NCBI GenBank assembly: GCA_050694175.1
Contig: JBOGXA010000005.1
Coordinates: 104,347-168,346, forward strand
DNA: 64,000 nucleotides
DNA from: JBOGXA01 sp050694175
Lineage (GTDB): Bacteria > Actinomycetota > CADDZG01 > WHSQ01
Reading direction: 5' to 3'
In this document: positions 1 to 9,263 of the stretch, one piece after another
Layout of the letters: each line of letters starts with the position of its first letter
Position numbering within the stretch: position 1 is the stretch's first letter
Notes under the pieces: model-generated
What the model was told of the DNA's origin: nothing
Database searches by the model: none
The model's input: the letters and a program-made list of their open reading frames with translations, nothing else
Position numbers and translations under genes: made by a program

Positions 1-711
1 CGGACGCTCAAGCAACGGAATGCGTTACTGAAGTCCGCTCCCCGCGGCGAGCATGCTGCCCACAAAGTGAGGGAGACGCTCGAGGTGTGGGACGACGGTC
101 TGTGTAGGGCCGGGGCCGCGCTGGCGTTCGCGCGTCTGGAAGGCCTTCGACTTCTTCTGCCGCTCGCGCGCAAGCGCTTCGGAGAGATCGCGGGAACGGG
201 TCGTATCGAGCTCGGTTACATCAGCGAATGGTTGGAGTCGGGAGTGTGTCTTCGAGCCGTCGCAGGATCTGGAGATGTGAGTGAGGACGAAATCAAGCAG
301 TCTCTGCGTGCGAGCCTCGATCTCGTCCGCGACCGGGAACTCGAGCGTGGTGTATCACTGGTCGGACCACAACGCGATGACGTAGGCGTTCGCTTGGCGG
401 CAGGCGGCGACGGAGCCATGCTGGACGCACGCGCGTTCGCGTCACAGGGCGATCAGCGCACAGCGGCGTTGGCGTTGAAGCTCGCCGAGCACGATCTTCT
501 GACCGACGTCTTGGGCGACGAGCCGGTGATGCTTCTCGACGACGTTTTCTCGGAGCTGGATCCTGCGCGGCGCGCCTGGCTCGCGGATTCGGCCCGGTCG
601 CTGGGCCAGACACTCTTGTCGTCGGCAGAACCCGATGCCCTGGCGGCGATCGGGCAAGCCCGCGCTATAAGGGTGAGGGGCGGTGCGCTCGAGGTGGAGC
701 CGGACCGATGA
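1..711 (+). CDS. recF: RecF, DNA repair/replication ATPase (5' end outside window)
   Basis: The reading frame is open from base 1, so this is the C-terminal part of RecF, an SMC/ABC-type ATPase that helps load RecA at single-strand gaps. The motif SLVGPQRDD and the Walker B/D-loop stretch LLDDVFSELDPARR are diagnostic of the RecF C-terminal lobe. The final residues overlap the next start codon (ATGA at 708-711), so recF and dciA are translationally coupled. The order recF-dciA-gyrB-gyrA is the usual actinobacterial layout downstream of dnaA-dnaN. The Walker A half is upstream of the window. Confidence 0.95.
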   Translation, partial: RTLKQRNALLKSAPRGEHAAHKVRETLEVWDDGLCRAGAALAFARLEGLRLLLPLARKRFGEIAGTGRIELGYISEWLESGVCLRAVAGSGDVSEDEIKQSLRASLDLVRDRELERGVSLVGPQRDDVGVRLAAGGDGAMLDARAFASQGDQRTAALALKLAEHDLLTDVLGDEPVMLLDDVFSELDPARRAWLADSARSLGQTLLSSAEPDALAAIGQARAIRVRGGALEVEPDR

Positions 712-1187
712 CGGCGGACCTGCCGCCGCGGATCGGCGACCTGTTGGGTGAGGTCGGCCGCACGGCCGGCGTCAACGACCCGATCCAGACGGGCGCGCTG
801 TGGAATCGGTGGGAGATGATCGTCGGAGCAGATATCGCCGCGCACGCGGACCCCTCGTCGTTGCGAGATGGTGTGCTTCGCGTGAGAGCCGACTCGCCGG
901 CGTGGGCGACCGAGATCGGTTATCTCGCGGAGGAGATCCTGCGCCGCATCAACGTCGAGATGAACCGCGAGCTCGTTCGGGAGGTCAGGGTGTGGACCGG
1001 TCCGCGGCGCAAAAACGCTGTTTCCAGAGCCATGCCCAAACCCGAGGCCGGCAACGCCGAGACGAGGGCTCGGGCACCGGCCGGTACAGACGATCCGGCG
1101 ATCGCTTTCGACCGCGCTCGTTCTGCCTGGAAGAGGCGCGCGAACGGGCGCGCGGGCCCCCGCGAAAACGAGAGAAAGTCCTGGTAA
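708..1187 (+). CDS. dciA: DciA-family protein (DUF721), predicted replicative helicase loader
   Basis: 159 aa. The N-terminal ~95 residues match the DUF721/DciA fold: the GDLLGEVGRTAGV start, a conserved tryptophan (ALWNRWEMIVG), the IAAHADPSSLRDGVLRV strand and SPAWATEIGYL. DciA is the ancestral DnaB helicase operator/loader in bacteria that lack DnaC. The C-terminal ~60 residues are basic and low in complexity, typical of the disordered DciA tail. Its start overlaps the recF stop by four bases. Function is inferred from the family. Confidence 0.88.
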   Translation: MTADLPPRIGDLLGEVGRTAGVNDPIQTGALWNRWEMIVGADIAAHADPSSLRDGVLRVRADSPAWATEIGYLAEEILRRINVEMNRELVREVRVWTGPRRKNAVSRAMPKPEAGNAETRARAPAGTDDPAIAFDRARSAWKRRANGRAGPRENERKSW

Positions 1188-1188
1188 A

Positions 1189-1197
1189 TGCTATGAT
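1189..1197 (+). promoter_or_regulatory. Candidate extended -10 promoter for gyrB
   Basis: TGCTATGAT sits in the 149-base gap between dciA and gyrB and fits an extended -10 element (TGnTATnAT). No convincing -35 is visible 17 bases upstream. About 140 bases of leader would precede the gyrB start. Motif match only. Confidence 0.4.
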
Positions 1198-1336
1198 TTG
1201 TGTAATGAATCCACCGCTCCTCGATGCGGTCGGGCGCGCCCCGAACCGCATGTCGATCGCCCGCGGGGGCGGTCTCCGGGGACGGGTGTAGAGCGATGTC
1301 GACACCGATCTCGACAGAGACGAAAGCAAAGGAAGC

Positions 1337-3283
1337 ATGAGCACACGCAAGGCCCCTGTACCGGCGACCCGGACGCGCCCCAAGACCTCTTACACAGCCC
1401 AGGACATAACCGTCCTCAAGGGCCTGGATCCGGTTCGTCAGCGTCCCAGCATGTACATCGGTTCCACCGGCCCTCGGGGACTGCATCACCTCGTCTACGA
1501 GGTCGTCGACAACGCGGTCGACGAGGCCATGGCCGGGTTCTGCGATCGCATCACGGTGGAGTTGCTGGCCGATGGCGGCTGCCGCGTCTCCGACAACGGG
1601 CGCGGGATCCCCGTTGGCACGGTCAAAGGCGAGGGCAAGACGGCGGTCGAAGTCGTTCTTACGACCTTGCACTCCGGCGGGAAGTTCGGGGGCAAGGGTT
1701 ACCAAGTCTCGGGTGGTCTGCACGGCGTCGGCGTCTCGGTTGTGAACGCGCTCTCCGAAAGGCTCGAGGTGCAGGTTACGCGCGACGGCAAACAGTGGGA
1801 GCAAGCTTACGAGCGGGGGCGCCCGCTGGCGAAGCTAAAGGCGGTAAAAGCGGCCAAGCGCACGGGGACCACGATCACGTTCTGGCCGGATCCGGAGATC
1901 TTCACCGAGGATCGCGAGTTCAAGTTCGACACCCTCGCTCAGCGATTGCGCGAGATGGCTTTTCTGAACAAGGGCCTCGAGATCCGCCTGATCGATCATC
2001 GCATCGAACCCGCCCAGCGGGAGGAGTTTCGTTACTCGGGCGGGATCGTCGATTTCGTCAAGCATCTGAACTCCACGCGCGACGCGGTCCACAAGCGAGT
2101 CATCTACTTCGAGTCCAAGGCCGAGAACCATGAACTCGAAGTCGCACTACAGTGGACGACCTCGTTCAACGAGTCGGTGTTCACCTTCGCCAACAACATC
2201 AATACGCATGAGGGCGGAATGCACGAGGAGGGGTTTCGTCGCTCGTTGACGCGCGTCGTGACCTCCTACGCGCGTTCCAAAGGTCTGCTCAAGGACAAGG
2301 ACGACGGGCTGGTCGGAGAAGACTGCCGCGAGGGTCTGACGGCGATTGTCTCGGTCAAGCTCCTGCAGCCGCAGTTCGAGGGCCAGACGAAGACAAAACT
2401 AGGCAATACCGAGATCCGTTCGTTCGTGGAAACCTCTATGAACGAGAAACTGGCCGACTTTATGGAGGAGCATCCGAGCGAAGCGCGGGCCATCTGCAAC
2501 AAAGCGATCGCCGCCCAGCGCGCCCGCCTCGAGGCTCGCAAGGCACGCGATCTCGTGCGGCGGAAGACTCTCCTCGAGTCGACCACGCTCCCCGGAAAGC
2601 TGGCCGATTGCCAGACGCGTGACCCCGAGAGCGCGGAGCTGTTCATCGTGGAGGGGAACTCCGCCGGCGGCACGGCCAAACAGGGACGAAGCCGCGAGTT
2701 CCAGGCGATCCTGCCTCTGCGAGGAAAGATTCTGAACGTCGAGCGCGCCCGTCTCGCGAAGATGCTCGAGAACAAGGAAGTGCAGGCGATCATCACTGCG
2801 ATCGGCACGGGAATCGGCGATGAGTTCGACCTCTCGAAGTGCCGGTATCACAAGATCGTGGCGATGGCAGATGCCGACCAGGACGGCGCGCACATCAAAA
2901 CGCTCTTGCTGACGCTCTTCTTCCGCTTCATGCGCGAGCTAATCGAGGCTGGCTATATCTACGTTGCGAAACCTCCGCTGTATCGCGTCAAGCACAAAGG
3001 CAAGGTCCACTACTTCATGAACGATGCCGAATTGAACGAGTACCGGGTAGCCAACCAGGGGAGCCGGATCGAGGCCTCACGCTTCAAGGGACTGGGTGAA
3101 ATGAACCCCATCGAGCTGCGCGAGACCACCCTCGATCCGGCCAACCGGACACTCCTCCGCGTGACTATGGAGGATGCGGCGCTGGCAGATGAGCTGTTCG
3201 CAAAGCTCATGGGCGACGACGTGGAAGCGCGCAAGACGTTCATTCAACATAACGCGAAAGACATTCGCTTCCTGGATATCTGA
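1337..3283 (+). CDS. gyrB: DNA gyrase subunit B
   Basis: 648 aa, the usual length for actinobacterial GyrB, the ATPase subunit of gyrase. The GHKL ATPase domain comes first: EVVDNAVDEAMAG (Mg-binding Asn), DNGRGIPV, GGLHGVGVSVVNAL. The transducer follows, then the TOPRIM domain with VEGNSAGGTAKQGR and the acidic MADADQDGAHI. The C-terminus FKGLGEMNP is typical. The ATG start has AAAGGAAG just upstream. gyrA follows after a ten-base gap, so the two are surely co-transcribed. Confidence 0.98.
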   Translation: MSTRKAPVPATRTRPKTSYTAQDITVLKGLDPVRQRPSMYIGSTGPRGLHHLVYEVVDNAVDEAMAGFCDRITVELLADGGCRVSDNGRGIPVGTVKGEGKTAVEVVLTTLHSGGKFGGKGYQVSGGLHGVGVSVVNALSERLEVQVTRDGKQWEQAYERGRPLAKLKAVKAAKRTGTTITFWPDPEIFTEDREFKFDTLAQRLREMAFLNKGLEIRLIDHRIEPAQREEFRYSGGIVDFVKHLNSTRDAVHKRVIYFESKAENHELEVALQWTTSFNESVFTFANNINTHEGGMHEEGFRRSLTRVVTSYARSKGLLKDKDDGLVGEDCREGLTAIVSVKLLQPQFEGQTKTKLGNTEIRSFVETSMNEKLADFMEEHPSEARAICNKAIAAQRARLEARKARDLVRRKTLLESTTLPGKLADCQTRDPESAELFIVEGNSAGGTAKQGRSREFQAILPLRGKILNVERARLAKMLENKEVQAIITAIGTGIGDEFDLSKCRYHKIVAMADADQDGAHIKTLLLTLFFRFMRELIEAGYIYVAKPPLYRVKHKGKVHYFMNDAELNEYRVANQGSRIEASRFKGLGEMNPIELRETTLDPANRTLLRVTMEDAALADELFAKLMGDDVEARKTFIQHNAKDIRFLDI

Positions 3284-3293
3284 GGATGAGCTG

Positions 3294-5798
3294 ATGGCGA
3301 AGGAACCGTTTCAAGACAAGCTGTCCGGGCCCGGCAACGGCGGGCCCGTCGACGTCACGATTGAAGAGGAAGTTCAGTACTCGTTCCTCGAGTACGCGAT
3401 GGCCGTCATCGTCAGCCGGGCCCTCCCGGACGTGCGCGACGGTCTGAAGCCGGTCCATCGCAGGATCCTGTTTGCGGCCCTCGAGGCCGGGCTACGGCCG
3501 GACCGGCAGCACCGCAAGTGCGCTGCGCTCGTGGGCGACGTAATGAAGAAGTACCACCCCCACGGCGACCAGGCCATCTACGACGCTCTCGTGCGCCTTG
3601 CGCAGGAGTTCTCGACCCGTTACCCGCTCATCGACGGGCAGGGCAACTTCGGGTCGATCGACGGCGATGAGCCCGCTGCGCTCCGATACACGGAGGCGCG
3701 TCTCTCGCAGATCGCCATGGAGCTCCTGCGTGGGATCGACGAGGAGACCGTCGATTTCGTCGACAACTACGACGGTTTTGAGCAAGAGCCGACGGTACTC
3801 CCCGCTCGCTTCCCGAACCTGTTGGTGAACGGCTCGAGCGGAATCGCGGTCGGCATGGCCACGAACATCCCGCCGCACAATCTCGGTGAGGTGATCGACG
3901 CGGTCATCGACCTCCTCGAGCACCCGGAGCTATCGACAGACAAGGGCAAGATTCAGCAGGCGGTCATGAAGCACATCAAGGGTCCGGATTTCCCGACGGG
4001 GGCGGTCATCGTCGGCCGTCAGGGGATCGTGGATGCCTACACAACCGGGCGGGGCTCAATCAAGATGCGCGCGGTGTGCGAGATCGAGGAGGGGCCCAAG
4101 GGGAATCCGCGCATCGTCGTGAGCGAGATCCCCTACCAGGTGAACAAGGCGCGTCTCGCGATGAAGATCGCCGAGCTCGTGAACGCCAAGCAGCTCGAGG
4201 GAATCGCAGACCTTCGCGACGAGTCTTCCCACGATGGCATCCGCCTCGTCATCGAGCTCAAGAAGAACGCAGTGCCGCAGGTCGTCCTCAATTCCCTTTA
4301 CAAGAGAACTTCCCTCCAGGAGACGTTCGGGGTCAATCTGCTGGCTCTCGACGACGGGGTTCCTCGCACGCTGTCCCTCGGGGACGCGATTGAGGCGTAT
4401 GTCACGCATCAGATCCAGATAGTGATGCGCAGGACGCGTTTCCGCCTGCGCAAAGCCGAGGAGCGTTCGCACATTCTCGAGGGGCTCATCATCGCCCTGG
4501 ACCACATCGACGAGATCGTTGAGCTCATCCGCGCCTCGGCGGACACAGACGAGGCACGACAGGGTCTCATTGCGCGCTTCGGGCTCTCGGAAGTCCAGGC
4601 CCAGCACATCCTCGATATGCCTCTGCGGCGACTCACCGCTTTAGAGCAGGACAAGATCCGCGACGAGCACGAGGAGCTTCAGAGAACGATCGCCGAGCTG
4701 CGCGGGACCCTTGCGGACCCCTCGAAAGTGCGCGCCATCGTGGCGGACGAGATGCGAGAGATCAAGGAGAAGTTCGCGGACGATCGTCGAACGCGCCTGG
4801 TCCCCGACGAGGGCGAATTTGACATCGAGGACCTCATCGCGGACGAGGACCTTGTGGTCTCGGTCTCGCGGGATCGCTACATCAAGAGCGTTCCGCTGGA
4901 TACATACCGGAAGCAGGGACGTGGCGGCCGTGGCGTGAAAGGGGCTGCCCTCAAGGAGGGAGACATCGTCGAGCATCTCCTGACGACGACTGCGCATTCC
5001 TACCTCCTCCTGTTCTCCAGCACCGGACGCGTTTACCGGCTGAAGGCACACGAGCTCCCGAAGCGCGATCGCACAGCGCGGGGCACTGCCGTGGTGAACG
5101 TCGTTCCCATGCGCCCGGAGGATCAGGTCGCGGCAATCATCGATACGCGTGACTACGAGACCTACCGCTATCTGCTGATCGCAACCAAGAAGGGCATGGT
5201 CAAGAAGACTCTGTTTCGAGAGTACGACTCTTCTCGACGGGAGGGGATCATTGCCCTGAACCTGAAGGACGGCGATGAAGTCGTGCGAGTGCAGCCGACA
5301 TCGGGCAAGGACGACGTGCTATTGGTCTCGCGTAAGGGAAAAGCGATTCGGTTCAAGGAGGAGCACGTCCGGCCGATGGGCCGTACCGCTACCGGCGTCA
5401 TTGGGATCCGACTTGACGACGACGACGAAGTCGTCTCGTGCGAGGTTGTGACCGACGACACCGCCGAGCTCCTCGTCGTGACGCGCTTCGGGTACGGGAA
5501 GCGGACGAAATTGGCGCAGTTTCCGCGCAAGGGCCGAGGCGGCAAGGGAGTGATCGCCGCCAAGCTCACTCGGCCGCGGGGGGATGTCGTGGGAGCGCGG
5601 GTGGTGCGTCTCGATCACGAGATCTTCCTGATCTCCGACGACGGCGTGGTGATTCGGATGGCCGTCAACACGATCTCTCGCCAGGGGCGTCCGGCTACGG
5701 GCGTACGCGTTATGAACCTCGCCTCTGGCACCAGTGTGTCCGCGGTTGCTCTCGTGATGGGCGAGTCCGGTGCCGACGGTCAGGGGAAGCTGACATGA
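3294..5798 (+). CDS. gyrA: DNA gyrase subunit A
   Basis: 834 aa, starting at ATG 3294 (MAKEPFQDKL). Although the frame is open further upstream, that part overlaps gyrB and is not family-like. The catalytic tyrosine is Y132 in AALRYTEARL, and the GyrA-box QGRGGRG lies near residue 541, followed by the six-bladed beta-pinwheel C-terminal domain. In the quinolone pocket the sequence is HPHGDQAIYD: the site equal to E. coli Ser83 is glutamine (Q93) while the Asp87 equivalent is kept (D97). Together with GyrB it forms the A2B2 supercoiling enzyme. Confidence 0.98.
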   Translation: MAKEPFQDKLSGPGNGGPVDVTIEEEVQYSFLEYAMAVIVSRALPDVRDGLKPVHRRILFAALEAGLRPDRQHRKCAALVGDVMKKYHPHGDQAIYDALVRLAQEFSTRYPLIDGQGNFGSIDGDEPAALRYTEARLSQIAMELLRGIDEETVDFVDNYDGFEQEPTVLPARFPNLLVNGSSGIAVGMATNIPPHNLGEVIDAVIDLLEHPELSTDKGKIQQAVMKHIKGPDFPTGAVIVGRQGIVDAYTTGRGSIKMRAVCEIEEGPKGNPRIVVSEIPYQVNKARLAMKIAELVNAKQLEGIADLRDESSHDGIRLVIELKKNAVPQVVLNSLYKRTSLQETFGVNLLALDDGVPRTLSLGDAIEAYVTHQIQIVMRRTRFRLRKAEERSHILEGLIIALDHIDEIVELIRASADTDEARQGLIARFGLSEVQAQHILDMPLRRLTALEQDKIRDEHEELQRTIAELRGTLADPSKVRAIVADEMREIKEKFADDRRTRLVPDEGEFDIEDLIADEDLVVSVSRDRYIKSVPLDTYRKQGRGGRGVKGAALKEGDIVEHLLTTTAHSYLLLFSSTGRVYRLKAHELPKRDRTARGTAVVNVVPMRPEDQVAAIIDTRDYETYRYLLIATKKGMVKKTLFREYDSSRREGIIALNLKDGDEVVRVQPTSGKDDVLLVSRKGKAIRFKEEHVRPMGRTATGVIGIRLDDDDEVVSCEVVTDDTAELLVVTRFGYGKRTKLAQFPRKGRGGKGVIAAKLTRPRGDVVGARVVRLDHEIFLISDDGVVIRMAVNTISRQGRPATGVRVMNLASGTSVSAVALVMGESGADGQGKLT

Positions 5799-5959
5799 TG
5801 CCGATCCGTTCTCAAGAACCCGGGGACCGAACCCGACGTCATAGGTAGGTGTCGGTGCTTTGACCGGCGGACTTGGGGGCAGCATAGTGAGGGCTCCCGA
5901 TCCGTCTGCCTGAGGCCGGGCTCCCACGACCATGACCGAGCGGGCAAGGTGAGGAGATA

Positions 5960-6586
5960 ATGCCTGCGAGAGAGAAGGGAACCAGGAGCTGGCGAGCAGA
6001 TCCCGAGACGACCGCGGCGTCGGGTGGCCACCTGCCGCCCGAGGTCGACACGACCGGGCCCCTGTTCGATCCCCTTTTTGATCCGATTCCGCCCGGCACG
6101 CGCGCCGACGAGGAGGGCGGTTGGCGCGACCGGAGTGGAACCGGCACGGATACGCTTCCTCCGCCCCCACCCGATGGGGTCGTCACGGGGACTCGCCCGC
6201 GCAGGCCGGTCCGAAAGCCGCGTCCGGCGGTCCGGCGCGTCAAGCGAACCCTCAAGAGAATCTCGCCAATCACCGTGCTCAAGCTGTCCCTCTTCTACTA
6301 CTTCCTGTTCCTGTTCGTGTGGCTGGCCTTTGTTGCGGTCGTCTACTGGTTCCTCGAGACAACGGGGGTCTTCGACACGTTCGATGAGGTTCGGAAGGGG
6401 TTCGTCATCAAGGAATGGAGAGACGTCGAGTTTTCGCTGGCCTTGTTCGAGAAGTGGGCCCTGTTCATCGGCGTCATCTTCGTTGTCGTCGGCTCGCTCA
6501 TCAACGCTTTCCTGGCGTTTCTTTACAACCTCGCCGCCGACATCTTCGGCGGCCTCGAGATGACGTTCGTCGAGCGCGACATCTGA
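5960..6586 (+). CDS. DUF3566 membrane protein next to gyrA
   Basis: 208 aa. The first ~95 residues are hydrophilic and Pro/Arg-rich. Then comes the DUF3566 core (RRVKRTLKRISPITVLKLSL), one membrane segment at about 110-135, an amphipathic middle (EVRKGFVIKE) and a second membrane segment at about 165-190, ending LEMTFVERDI. DUF3566 proteins commonly sit directly after gyrA in actinobacteria; their function is unknown. The ATG has a GAGGAG ribosome site. The 160-base gap after gyrA may hold a separate promoter. Confidence 0.85.
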   Translation: MPAREKGTRSWRADPETTAASGGHLPPEVDTTGPLFDPLFDPIPPGTRADEEGGWRDRSGTGTDTLPPPPPDGVVTGTRPRRPVRKPRPAVRRVKRTLKRISPITVLKLSLFYYFLFLFVWLAFVAVVYWFLETTGVFDTFDEVRKGFVIKEWRDVEFSLALFEKWALFIGVIFVVVGSLINAFLAFLYNLAADIFGGLEMTFVERDI

Positions 6587-6657
6587 GGTTCTCCAACCAG
6601 TAGTGAACAGCGGCCGGCTTGTGTCCAGGCGTCCGCGGACACATAGGATGTGGCGGC

Positions 6658-7791
6658 ATGTCGGCCGATCCAGGGGTGGGTGAGATGCCGGAGACCATGA
6701 TCTCGCTGCAGAACGTGACCAAGCGTTTTGATGGCGGCAACGACGTGGCCGTGAACGAACTATCGATGGACATCTACAACGGCGAGACGGTCGTCCTCGT
6801 CGGACCATCGGGCTGCGGCAAGACGACGACGATGAAGATGATCAACCGCCTCGTCGAACCGTCGTCCGGCACCATTACGATGCGCGGTGCCGATATCTCC
6901 AAGCAGGATCCCGTCGCACTCCGCCGGAAAATTGGCTACGTGATCCAGAGCATCGGTCTGATGCCTCATCGCACGATTTCCGAGAACATCGCAACCGTGC
7001 CCAAGCTCGAAGGCTGGGATCAACCAAAGATCAAAGATCGTACCGAGGAGCTAATCTCGATTCTCGATCTCGATCGGGGACTGCTCCACCGGTATCCGAG
7101 CGAGCTCTCCGGGGGTCAGCGTCAGCGAGTCGGAGTGGCTCGAGCTCTGGCCGCAGACCCCCCGGTGATGCTCATGGATGAACCGTTCGGCGCGGTTGAT
7201 CCAATCGTCCGTGCGCGTCTGCAGGACCAGTTCCTTGACATCCAGGAACGATTGAAGAAGACCATTGTGTTTGTGACCCACGACATCGATGAAGCGATAA
7301 AGATGGCGGATCGCATCGCCATCCTGAACAAGGGGGGGCTCATGGAGCAGTACGCGGCCCCCGAAGAGATCCTGAGAGAGCCGGCGAATGATTTCGTCAA
7401 GCAGTTTGTGGGTGTTGAACGCGGCCTCAAACGACTGGCTCTCATCAAGGTCGCCGAGATAGAGGTCGAAGCCGGTCCCGTCGTTTCGTCCGACGCCTCG
7501 TCATCCGAGGCTCGTGGGGCAATGGAGAAGTTCGGCGACGATTGGGCCGCGGTCGTGGATTCGGGTGAGCTCAAGGGTTGGATCGGAGCAGGCGATCTGG
7601 AGGGCCGCGATTCTGTTGTCTCCGTGAGTCCCAAGAAGTTCAGTGCCTACGTAACCGCGGGCAGCTCGCTGCGGCAGGCGCTTGACTCAATCGTGACGTC
7701 GCGAACTCAAGTGGCGGTGGTTGTGGACGCCGACGAGCACTACCGGGGGATTCTCACCCTGGACCGGGTGTCCAAGGAGATCATTTCGTGA
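6658..7791 (+). CDS. opuCA: Osmoprotectant (glycine betaine/choline-type) ABC transporter ATPase
   Basis: About 377 aa from ATG 6658; a second possible start is ATG 6685 (MPETMISLQ). Walker A is GPSGCGKTT, the signature is LSGGQRQRVGVARAL, Walker B is VMLMDEPFGAVDP and the H-loop is FVTHDID, all in one nucleotide-binding domain of ~240 residues. A C-terminal extension ends in a CBS-like region (RTQVAVVVDADEHYRGILTLD), as in OpuCA/ProV, where CBS modules sense ionic strength. It overlaps the next permease gene by four bases and heads a complete four-gene transporter operon. Confidence 0.92.
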   Translation: MSADPGVGEMPETMISLQNVTKRFDGGNDVAVNELSMDIYNGETVVLVGPSGCGKTTTMKMINRLVEPSSGTITMRGADISKQDPVALRRKIGYVIQSIGLMPHRTISENIATVPKLEGWDQPKIKDRTEELISILDLDRGLLHRYPSELSGGQRQRVGVARALAADPPVMLMDEPFGAVDPIVRARLQDQFLDIQERLKKTIVFVTHDIDEAIKMADRIAILNKGGLMEQYAAPEEILREPANDFVKQFVGVERGLKRLALIKVAEIEVEAGPVVSSDASSSEARGAMEKFGDDWAAVVDSGELKGWIGAGDLEGRDSVVSVSPKKFSAYVTAGSSLRQALDSIVTSRTQVAVVVDADEHYRGILTLDRVSKEIIS

Positions 7792-8453
7792 CGGAGCTGT
7801 TTCGATGGGACTGGGCGGTCGACAACCTCGATGATATCTGGACCAGCACGGTCGAGCACGTGTGGCTTACTTTCCTGGCGGTTGCGATCGGGTTCGTAAT
7901 TTCGTTCCCACTTGCGATCCTGGCTTTCCGCCACAGGCGTTTCTACGGGCCGATAATCGGAGTGACCGGGGTGCTGTACACGATCCCCAGTCTCGCGTTG
8001 TTCGCTGCGTTGGTGACGTTCACCGGACTCTCCACGACGACAGCCGAGGTGGGGTTGGTGAGCTACACGCTTCTCATCCTGGTTCGCAACATCGTGGCCG
8101 GTCTCGACGGCGTATCGGACGACGCCAAAGAGGCGGCGGTGGGGATGGGGTACACATCGCGGCAGATGCTATGGCGGGTCGAGCTTCCACTTGCGGTCCC
8201 GGCGATCGTGGCCGGGCTCCGCATTGCCACGGTGACGACGATCGGGCTGGTGACCGTGACCGCCATCATCGGTAAGGGGGGTCTTGGTTCGCTCATTCTT
8301 CTGGGCCTCAATCGATCGTTTGCGACCGCGATCGTCATCGGCGCTGTGCTGTCGGTGCTCTTGGCCGTGCTGGCGGATCTATTCCTGCTTTTGATCGAAA
8401 GGCAGATTGCTCCATGGGCGCGCGGGCGGGAACAGGCAAGGAGTGCCGCGTGA
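7788..8453 (+). CDS. opuCB: OpuC-type ABC transporter permease 1
   Basis: 221 aa with about five or six membrane segments. The BPD_transp_1 coupling region is DDAKEAAVGMGYTSRQMLWRVELPLAVPAI, which contacts the ATPase; the EAA loop is unmistakable. Start GTG 7788 overlaps the ATPase stop, and its own stop overlaps the second permease start (GTGA at 8450). It forms a heterodimeric membrane channel with the next gene for import of betaine-like osmolytes. Confidence 0.9.
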   Translation: MTELFRWDWAVDNLDDIWTSTVEHVWLTFLAVAIGFVISFPLAILAFRHRRFYGPIIGVTGVLYTIPSLALFAALVTFTGLSTTTAEVGLVSYTLLILVRNIVAGLDGVSDDAKEAAVGMGYTSRQMLWRVELPLAVPAIVAGLRIATVTTIGLVTVTAIIGKGGLGSLILLGLNRSFATAIVIGAVLSVLLAVLADLFLLLIERQIAPWARGREQARSAA

Positions 8454-9172
8454 GCCCGGGCGAAGTGCTCGAGTGGTTCTCCACTACGCCGGACATTCCG
8501 CAAACCGTCTGGGAACACATTCGGCTGGCGTTCGTCCCAGTGTTCGCGGCGCTCTTCGTTGCTCTGCCCGCGGGCCTTTACATCGGCCATGCGCGCCGCT
8601 TTGAGCTTGCGGTGGTCACTATTGCCAACCTCGGGCGAGCGTTGCCGTCGTTCGCGATTCTGGCGCTTGCACTTCCTGTGTCCATCCAATTGGGGCTTGG
8701 GCTTGGGTTCTGGCCGACATTCGCCGCGCTGTTTCTCTTGGCCCTTCCCCCGATACTCGTGAATACGTACATCGGAGTGAAGGGTGTCGATGCCGACGTG
8801 TTGGAGGCCGCGCGGGGGATGGGACTCGGTGGGAGTCAGGTTCTGAGGAGCATCGAGCTTCCACTGGCCGCGCCGCTCATCGTCGCCGGCGTGCGGACGG
8901 CCGCGGTGCAGTCCGTTGCGACCGCAACATTGGCAGCGCTGGTTGCCGGCGGAGGGCTCGGCGGCTACATCCGTCTCGGGTTTCGGGCGAACCAGGATGA
9001 CGCCCTTATGGGCGGAGCGATCCTCGTCGCTCTGCTGGCGCTCGCCACCGAACTGGGAATGGGGGTCATCCAGAAGGCCGCCCAGCCGAAGACGGGGTCT
9101 CTGAGGATCCCGTCGGTGGTCGAACCGCTTCGGGAGCCGGCGCAGGTGGGGCGTCCCGATGGGTTCGCGTGA
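8450..9172 (+). CDS. opuCD: OpuC-type ABC transporter permease 2
   Basis: About 240 aa from GTG 8450, which overlaps the previous stop codon. I prefer it to an earlier in-frame ATG because of the tight GTGA coupling. The EAA loop reads VLEAARGMGLGGSQVLRSIELPLA. Five or six hydrophobic segments fit the permease fold. The hydrophilic C-terminal tail of ~35 residues is variable. It is the partner of the preceding permease. Confidence 0.9.
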   Translation: MSPGEVLEWFSTTPDIPQTVWEHIRLAFVPVFAALFVALPAGLYIGHARRFELAVVTIANLGRALPSFAILALALPVSIQLGLGLGFWPTFAALFLLALPPILVNTYIGVKGVDADVLEAARGMGLGGSQVLRSIELPLAAPLIVAGVRTAAVQSVATATLAALVAGGGLGGYIRLGFRANQDDALMGGAILVALLALATELGMGVIQKAAQPKTGSLRIPSVVEPLREPAQVGRPDGFA

Positions 9173-9263
9173 CCGCCGGCCTAGCGTTTGACCGCGGGTA
9201 AGGTTGCGCCTGTTCATTTTCTGCTCGGGGAGGTACTCCCCGACGAATGGAGAGGAGAGACCC

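Noticed and set aside
5780..6808. 342-codon minus-strand frame across the DUF3566 gene
   Set aside because: Overlaps a better-supported gene with a ribosome site and membrane helices; charged low-complexity sequence.
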